Positions 7,229-10,509 of a DNA stretch of 10,509 nucleotides are shown here, piece by piece. The notes beneath the pieces were generated by a model, which did no database searches, was not told the DNA's origin, and saw only the letters and a program-made list of their open reading frames with translations. Both the position numbers and the translations under genes were made by a program. This DNA is from DASYML01 sp034665545. Its GTDB lineage: Bacteria > Acidobacteriota > Blastocatellia > Pyrinomonadales > Pyrinomonadaceae. The DNA lies in contig JAXDFO010000035.1 of assembly GCA_034665545.1 (NCBI GenBank), positions 1 to 10,509 on the forward strand, in the 5' to 3' direction. The stretch's first letter is position 1. Each line of letters begins with the position of its first letter.

Positions 7229-7288
7229 GTTATCAAGATACTACTCTAATCCCTACTGTCAAGCCTTTCTCAATAATTTCCTGATAAC
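7229..7288. repeat. Inverted GTTATCA heptamers flanking the regulator promoter
   Basis: GTTATCA at 7229-7235 and its exact complement TGATAAC at 7282-7288 are 53 bases apart start to start, close to five helical turns. One arm overlaps the -10 box and the other lies upstream of the -35 box. Similarity continues beyond the heptamer on the inner side (GTTATCAAGA against GTTATCAGGA). The layout fits an autoregulatory operator pair, probably for the adjacent MerR-type protein; that assignment is inference. Confidence 0.45.
7235..7262 (-). promoter_or_regulatory. Promoter of the B12 regulator gene
   Basis: Read on the - strand, TTGACA (7262-7257) is a perfect -35 box and TATCTT (7240-7235) a 4-of-6 -10 box, with a 16-base spacer. 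Transcription would start near 7228, leaving a leader of about 24 bases before the ATG at 7204. Confidence 0.55.
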
Positions 7289-7322
7289 AACGAAATAGGC
7301 CACTTACGACAATCTTTCGTGA

Positions 7323-7340
7323 TGAGCGTTTTGAGCGTTT
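7323..7340 (+). repeat. Tandem 9-bp direct repeat TGAGCGTTT x2
   Basis: TGAGCGTTT occurs at 7323-7331 and again at 7332-7340 with no gap. It overlaps a weak possible -35 box (TTGAGC, 7331-7336) with CTTATA 18 bases further on, upstream of the small gene at 7412. It may be an operator for a regulator that binds direct repeats, or chance. Confidence 0.35.
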
Positions 7341-7411
7341 CATGTATGATGCGTCTTATAGACAAAATGCGCTTGGCAGGCGCGGGCGTAGAGAAGAAGA
7401 AAGGCACGTTG

Positions 7412-7522
7412 ATGAAAAAGTCTAAGGGGAAACAGAGAAGGCCGATTTGGGGCTTTTTCATCGTTGGGGTCTCACTGGCGTTGCTCTTTGGAGTCGCGCT
7501 CTTGAAGGCTCGCGTGCGGTAA
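7412..7522 (+). CDS. Small single-pass membrane protein (36 aa)
   Basis: A 36-residue protein with a very basic start (MKKSKGKQRR), one hydrophobic segment at about residues 12-31 (IWGFFIVGVSLALLFGVALL) and a basic end (KARVR). The ATG at 7412 is preceded by AAGAAAGG with a 7-base gap, the best start in the frame. An in-frame GTG at 7319 would add 31 residues of poor quality with no clear ribosome binding site. Nothing identifies the function. A single-pass protein with positive charges at both ends could be a small membrane-protein partner or regulator. It is divergent from the B12 regulator and 40 bases before another small membrane gene, so it is a candidate target of that regulator. Confidence 0.5.
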   Translation: MKKSKGKQRRPIWGFFIVGVSLALLFGVALLKARVR

Positions 7523-7562
7523 ACAAGCAGGTCATCATCACACATCAGGGGGAATAGAAGTT

Positions 7563-7838
7563 ATGGCACAGGCAACAGCAACACGTATGGAAAATCAGAC
7601 GGGCGCACAGGACCAGGGCCGCACAGATGTCGCGGAATCCATGCTGCGCACGATAGACGAAACGACCAAACAATCAACCGGCATCAGCCTTTTTCACATC
7701 CTGACGCTAGGCTCAATCGGCGCGTCCATCGCGCTCTTTCTGGCGGGCAAGAAGGAGGCCGGAATCTTCGTAGGGCTATGGCCGCCGACCTTCCAGGCGC
7801 TCAAGGCCGTCACGGAAAAGAAGAACAGCCAGCGATAA
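7563..7838 (+). CDS. Small hypothetical membrane protein (91 aa)
   Basis: A 91-residue protein of unknown function. Residues 1-42 are hydrophilic and rich in Gln, Thr and Asp. Residues about 43-60 (ISLFHILTLGSIGASIALFL) form a membrane helix, and after a GKKEAG turn a second weaker hydrophobic segment follows (about 67-82, containing GLWPPTFQAL). A two-helix hairpin with a cytoplasmic basic loop is likely. The ATG at 7563 has AGGGGG 11 bases upstream, a little distant. The gene ends 55 bases before a strong bidirectional terminator, so it probably closes a short transcription unit begun at or before the 36-aa gene. No signal peptide-like cleavage site is seen. Confidence 0.75.
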   Translation: MAQATATRMENQTGAQDQGRTDVAESMLRTIDETTKQSTGISLFHILTLGSIGASIALFLAGKKEAGIFVGLWPPTFQALKAVTEKKNSQR

Positions 7839-7893
7839 CATCTCTTCGAGTTTGTTTCTCAAAAGCGGTCCCCCGCGTTTTTAAGAAACAAAG

Positions 7894-7926
7894 AAGGGGC
7901 CGTACTTGTGGCGAGTACGGCCCTTT
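7894..7926. terminator. Bidirectional intrinsic terminator between convergent genes
   Basis: GGGCCGTACT (7897-7906) and AGTACGGCCC (7914-7923) form a perfect 10-bp stem with a 7-base loop, extended by a G-U pair and two A-U pairs. TTTT follows on the + strand, and the left flank (AAACAAAGAA) gives a T-rich tail on the - strand. It ends the 7563 gene and, just past its stop at 7943, the convergent membrane protein gene. Confidence 0.88.
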
Positions 7927-7942
7927 TGCTCTGCCCGCAAGT

Positions 7943-9019
7943 TCATTCCATGCGCAACGCCTGGCCCACTGAAGGGTCACGACGGACGCGCCAAATTTTA
8001 GAATCTAAATAATAATGTATGAAGGCGTAGCCCCAGAGATAAGAGATGAAGAGTTGGGCCAACAGCGTGCGCTGTTTTTCGGGCGCGAGAAAATACTGGC
8101 GCGGGCCTTGATACCAGAGGCCGAAGAGAATCCCGAAGGCTATGTAATAGACCAGGCGGCGGCTGATGAATTCGGCTGCGCCGTAACGCTCGCGCCGGTC
8201 ATCGCCGTTCGCATACTTCTGATTGTGAAACCAGATGAGACGATGATATTGCAAGTTGTGATAGATGGTTAAGATGGCGACGATGGCGATGGGCTTGTGC
8301 GGCATGGGCGTCAGCAACACGACCCAGTGCATAGGAATCGCCGCCGCCATCAGCAAGTACTTCGGCACGTCCAGCGCGAGACCCTGCACGGCTCGCTGAA
8401 CCTGGCGCGCGGCCCAGGCGAGGGCGGCGATGATGGTGACGATGAGCAGCACTGTCGCTAAGGCTCCGAGGCCCGCGTGCAAGGGAGCGGGCACGCGCGT
8501 CATGGCCTCCGCATCCGTGGCGACGAAAGCCACGAAGGGATAAGTGAAAGCGAGCAGTAGAAAGACGCGGTCGAGCGCGTTGTCCAGAGGGGCCAGGTCG
8601 TTGTTCTTCTTCTTGTAGAGCACCATGAAACCGTAGTGCTGCTTGACCAGATGATAATAGGCCCACAGCGCGGCCAGGAAAAAGAAGACCAGCCCCAGGC
8701 CCGCCAGCACCATAATTGGACCAACGATGAAAAAGAGCAACGACCACCAGAGAAGCCGCCCGCGCGAACTTCGCTCCGCGCGGTCGAAGTAGGTGCGCGA
8801 GAAGGTGCCGAAGACGTGCGGCGCGTCAATCAGGACGGCCCACGCGGCGGCCATCCAGTAGAGCGGCAGCAGCCCCGTCAAGTAGAGCGCGAGCAGCGCG
8901 TAGCTGGAGACGACGGAGCCTATGAACCACAACATGTCATCGCGCGCGCCTATGATCCAGCGCAGCGAGAGAGAGCGTGTTTCTGTTTGACCTTCGATGA
9001 CGTGCGTGGTTGCGGACAT
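7943..9019 (-). CDS. His-rich polytopic membrane protein, unknown function
   Basis: A 358-residue integral membrane protein with about eight hydrophobic segments, near residues 29-50, 53-66, 89-119, 150-168, 180-203, 219-237, 243-256 and 289-303, plus a last one at about 318-337. Histidines sit in conserved-looking motifs at membrane edges: DAPH (65-68), YYHLVKQHYG (121-130), YHNLQYHRLIWFHN (253-266) and IHYYLDSKIW (334-343). Clustered His with Asp in a polytopic protein is what membrane di-iron enzymes such as Brp/Blh-type carotene dioxygenases or desaturases show, but I do not see an exact known motif set, so a metal-dependent membrane enzyme is only a hypothesis. The ATG at 9019 has AGGTGG close upstream. 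It converges on the small membrane gene at 7563 and shares its terminator. Confidence 0.85.
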   Translation of the reverse strand: MSATTHVIEGQTETRSLSLRWIIGARDDMLWFIGSVVSSYALLALYLTGLLPLYWMAAAWAVLIDAPHVFGTFSRTYFDRAERSSRGRLLWWSLLFFIVGPIMVLAGLGLVFFFLAALWAYYHLVKQHYGFMVLYKKKNNDLAPLDNALDRVFLLLAFTYPFVAFVATDAEAMTRVPAPLHAGLGALATVLLIVTIIAALAWAARQVQRAVQGLALDVPKYLLMAAAIPMHWVVLLTPMPHKPIAIVAILTIYHNLQYHRLIWFHNQKYANGDDRRERYGAAEFISRRLVYYIAFGILFGLWYQGPRQYFLAPEKQRTLLAQLFISYLWGYAFIHYYLDSKIWRVRRDPSVGQALRME

Positions 9020-9234
9020 GACCCACCTGCAAAATTCTTGGACCTGAAATTCCTGATGGACTAACTCAAGCGGCGCGCTTCATAATAACCTCTAAGCTGG
9101 CGCGGGCGAGAGAGAGAATGATTTTAGCATCAACGAGCAACGCGCCGTAAAGAGTGGCGCGCGTGAAAGAAAAAGAGTGATGCCTGAAGATGATGCGCCT
9201 GAGACCTTCAACGTCTACCTGGAGAGAGATCGAG

Positions 9235-9471
9235 TTAAGCTTTACTGAGCATTTCTTCGATGCCGCAGTGTGGACAGACTAGAGTGCGGCGCGAAGCGTC
9301 GCGCCAGCGCGCGAGGGCCGGGGTCGAGAGAGCGAGCTCTTTATCTTCGGCCTCGCCTTCCGTGTGGAAACGCGCCCGCCCCAAGCCCTCACTGACAGCC
9401 GCATTCATCTCAGGATAGCAACGCTTGCATACCCATCCATAGCCGTTGTTGATGAAATGGTCCGTCTCCAT
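9235..9471 (-). CDS. Small two-CxxC (zinc-ribbon-like) protein, 78 aa
   Basis: A 78-residue protein with CKRC at 15-18 and CPHC at 66-69, spaced by 47 residues that are Glu- and Ala-rich. Two CxxC knuckles suggest one zinc site, as in zinc-ribbon proteins, or an electron-transfer or adaptor role. The frame is open 27 codons upstream to 9552, but that part is only a translation of the palindromic repeat element, so the ATG at 9471 is preferred even though its ribosome binding site is poor. It lies 87 bases after the stop of the HtrA gene on the same strand, with a hairpin between them, so cotranscription is uncertain. No family is recognised. Confidence 0.6.
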   Translation of the reverse strand: METDHFINNGYGWVCKRCYPEMNAAVSEGLGRARFHTEGEAEDKELALSTPALARWRDASRRTLVCPHCGIEEMLSKA

Positions 9472-9490
9472 GATGGAAATATTGAGAGGC

Positions 9491-9560
9491 GTGCAGTGTG
9501 CAGTGTTCAGAAAAGACTGACTTGCCTTTTCTGAACACTGCACACTGAACATTGCACACT
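9491..9560. repeat. Palindromic intergenic repeat element with 22-bp perfect stem
   Basis: Bases 9494-9515 and 9526-9547 are perfect reverse complements (22 bp) around a 10-base loop (9516-9525). The flanks carry nested short repeats: GTGCAGT twice in tandem at 9491-9504, and CTGAACACTGCACA (9531-9544) followed by the near copy CTGAACATTGCACA (9545-9558). The element ends inside the stop codon of the HtrA gene and lies upstream of the 78-aa gene. It has the character of a REP-like or MITE-like extragenic palindrome. It could also act as a terminator or processing hairpin for HtrA mRNA, with a TTTT in the stem rather than after it. Confidence 0.85.
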
Positions 9561-10509
9561 ATCTTCTTGGTGAAGTGGCGCGGCGTGAGTCTGATGATTC
9601 GGTCAAGCGTACGGAGAGGGTGGCGCGTCCGTTATCGCGCGCGACTTCGACCTTCACGACATCACCGACCTGATGCTTGTCGAGGAGGCGGAAGAGGTCG
9701 TCGGAATTGCTGACAGGTTCGCTGTCAATGCTGGTGATGATGTCGCCGAGCGTGATGCCGCCGTCAGCCGTCTGCCGCGTCCCGCGCATTCCGGCGGCGG
9801 CAGCCGGGCCGTTGGGGTCCATCTGGTAAATGAGCACGCCGTCGTTGACGGGCAGTCGCACTTCCGTACGGTCTATGTTTTTGACGTTGTAGGGAACGAT
9901 GCCCAAGATCGGGCGACGCACGACGCCGTTCTGAATCAGTTGCGGGACGATGCGCTTGGCGATGTTGACGGGAATCGCAAAGCCTACGCCGACGGACCCG
10001 CCTGCGGGCGAGAGAATTTGCGAGTTGATGCCGATCATGCGCCCGTGCGAATCCAGGAGCGGCCCGCCGGAGTTGCCCGGATTGATGGAGGCGTCCGTTT
10101 GAATCGCGCCTTCAATCGGGCGATTATTGCGGGCGCGGATAGGGCGTTGAAGACCGCTGATGACGCCGGTTGTGAGCGTGCGGTCGAGGCCGAAAGGATT
10201 GCCGATGGCAAGCACTTTCTGGCCGACCACGAGCTTGTCCGAGTCGCCCAGTGGGACGACGGTCAATTGCTCGCGCGGGGCGTTCACTTTAATCACGGCG
10301 AGGTCCGTGCTGGGGTCGCCGCCGACCACCTTCGCCGGATAGCTCGTATTGCCGCCGAAGCTGACCGTCAATTTTTGCGCGCCCTCTATGACATGATAGT
10401 TGGTCAGGATATTGCCCTGGTCGTCTATCACGGAGCCTGAGCCGGAACCCTGTCCTTCTTCGACCTGTCCGAAGAAATCCTGCGTGTAAGAAGTCGAAGT
10501 GATAAAGAC
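9559..10509 (-). CDS. HtrA/DegP-type S1C serine protease with one PDZ domain (5' end outside window)
   Basis: The last 316 codons of a trypsin-like S1C protease; the frame is open to the window edge, so signal or anchor and start lie beyond it. The canonical entry GQGSGSGSVIDDQGNILTN is present just after the edge. The catalytic triad is complete: His in NYHVI (codon 10393-10395), Asp in STDLAVI (10303-10305) and Ser in GNSGGP (10069-10071). The chain then has GVGFAIPVN and a single PDZ domain (about 9595-9930) with GPAAAAGM and GDIITSIDSEPV. It ends in a short Ser/Arg-rich tail. Such enzymes act in the periplasm or cell envelope on misfolded proteins. One PDZ domain makes it DegS-like in layout, though many bacterial HtrA proteins share this. 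The stop TAG lies in the edge of the palindromic repeat. Confidence 0.95.
   Translation of the reverse strand, partial: VFITSTSYTQDFFGQVEEGQGSGSGSVIDDQGNILTNYHVIEGAQKLTVSFGGNTSYPAKVVGGDPSTDLAVIKVNAPREQLTVVPLGDSDKLVVGQKVLAIGNPFGLDRTLTTGVISGLQRPIRARNNRPIEGAIQTDASINPGNSGGPLLDSHGRMIGINSQILSPAGGSVGVGFAIPVNIAKRIVPQLIQNGVVRRPILGIVPYNVKNIDRTEVRLPVNDGVLIYQMDPNGPAAAAGMRGTRQTADGGITLGDIITSIDSEPVSNSDDLFRLLDKHQVGDVVKVEVARDNGRATLSVRLTESSDSRRATSPRR

Noticed and set aside
8199..8829. Long alternative frames across the membrane protein gene
   Set aside because: They are Arg/Ser-rich shadows of the true frame, which has clear membrane helices and a ribosome binding site.
9141..9161. CGCGCC/GGCGCG stem downstream of the CxxC gene
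   Set aside because: It is only 6 bp with no T-run on either side; GC-rich hexamers like this arise by chance here. The rest of 9020-9234 shows no clear promoter or gene.
9180..9248. Possible 22-aa + strand ORF starting MPEDDAPETF
   Set aside because: No ribosome binding site, very short, and it overlaps the 3' end of the convergent CxxC gene.
9472..9552. N-terminal extension of the 78-aa CxxC protein
   Set aside because: It is a translation of the palindromic repeat element rather than conserved-looking protein sequence.

Overview
The window is a moderately GC-rich bacterial chromosome segment with tightly packed genes. Gene content (SpoVR, a secreted S1/P1 nuclease, an Asp-box beta-propeller, an M14 carboxypeptidase, a MerR/B12 regulator and an HtrA protease) and the style of the hypothetical membrane proteins suggest a free-living Gram-negative, possibly Acidobacteriota (Blastocatellia-like). 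That placement is an impression from protein style, not a measurement. No rRNA, tRNA, CRISPR array, transposase or phage gene was seen.

Left part (1-6281, all + strand). The window opens inside a SpoVR-family gene, followed by an exported S1/P1-type zinc nuclease. A 347-base gap then holds a near-consensus sigma-70 promoter (TTGACG-17-CATAAT), an upstream inverted repeat and a small leader hairpin next to a strong ribosome binding site. From that promoter run three genes: an unrecognised protein with two similar beta-rich halves, an Asp-box propeller with a histone-H1-like basic N-terminal tail, and an M14 zinc carboxypeptidase. All three have good Shine-Dalgarno sites, and none has a visible signal peptide although similar folds are usually extracytoplasmic. 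They may form one transcription unit, with gaps of 172 and 53 bases.

Middle part (6314-7945). On the - strand lies a MerR-type DNA-binding protein fused to a cobalamin-binding module. It carries the W-x9-EH signature and a candidate cobalt-ligand His, as in CarH-type adenosylcobalamin photoreceptors. Its promoter is flanked by two inverted GTTATCA heptamers 53 bases apart. Divergent from it are two small membrane proteins (36 and 91 aa), ending at a strong bidirectional terminator.

Right part (7943-10509, - strand). A 358-aa polytopic membrane protein with many conserved-looking His residues converges on the terminator. Further right are a 78-aa two-CxxC protein and the 3' part of an HtrA/DegP-type serine protease with one PDZ domain, running off the window edge. 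Between these two lies a 70-base palindromic repeat element with a perfect 22-bp stem.

Possible functional links, all inference: the B12 regulator may control itself and the divergent small membrane genes in response to light or cobalamin, and the three leaderless genes at 2244-6281 may work together on peptide or protein substrates. Nothing here proves a new system. The best candidates for a second look are the three-gene set, the B12 regulator with its operator-like repeats, the His-rich membrane protein and the palindromic element.
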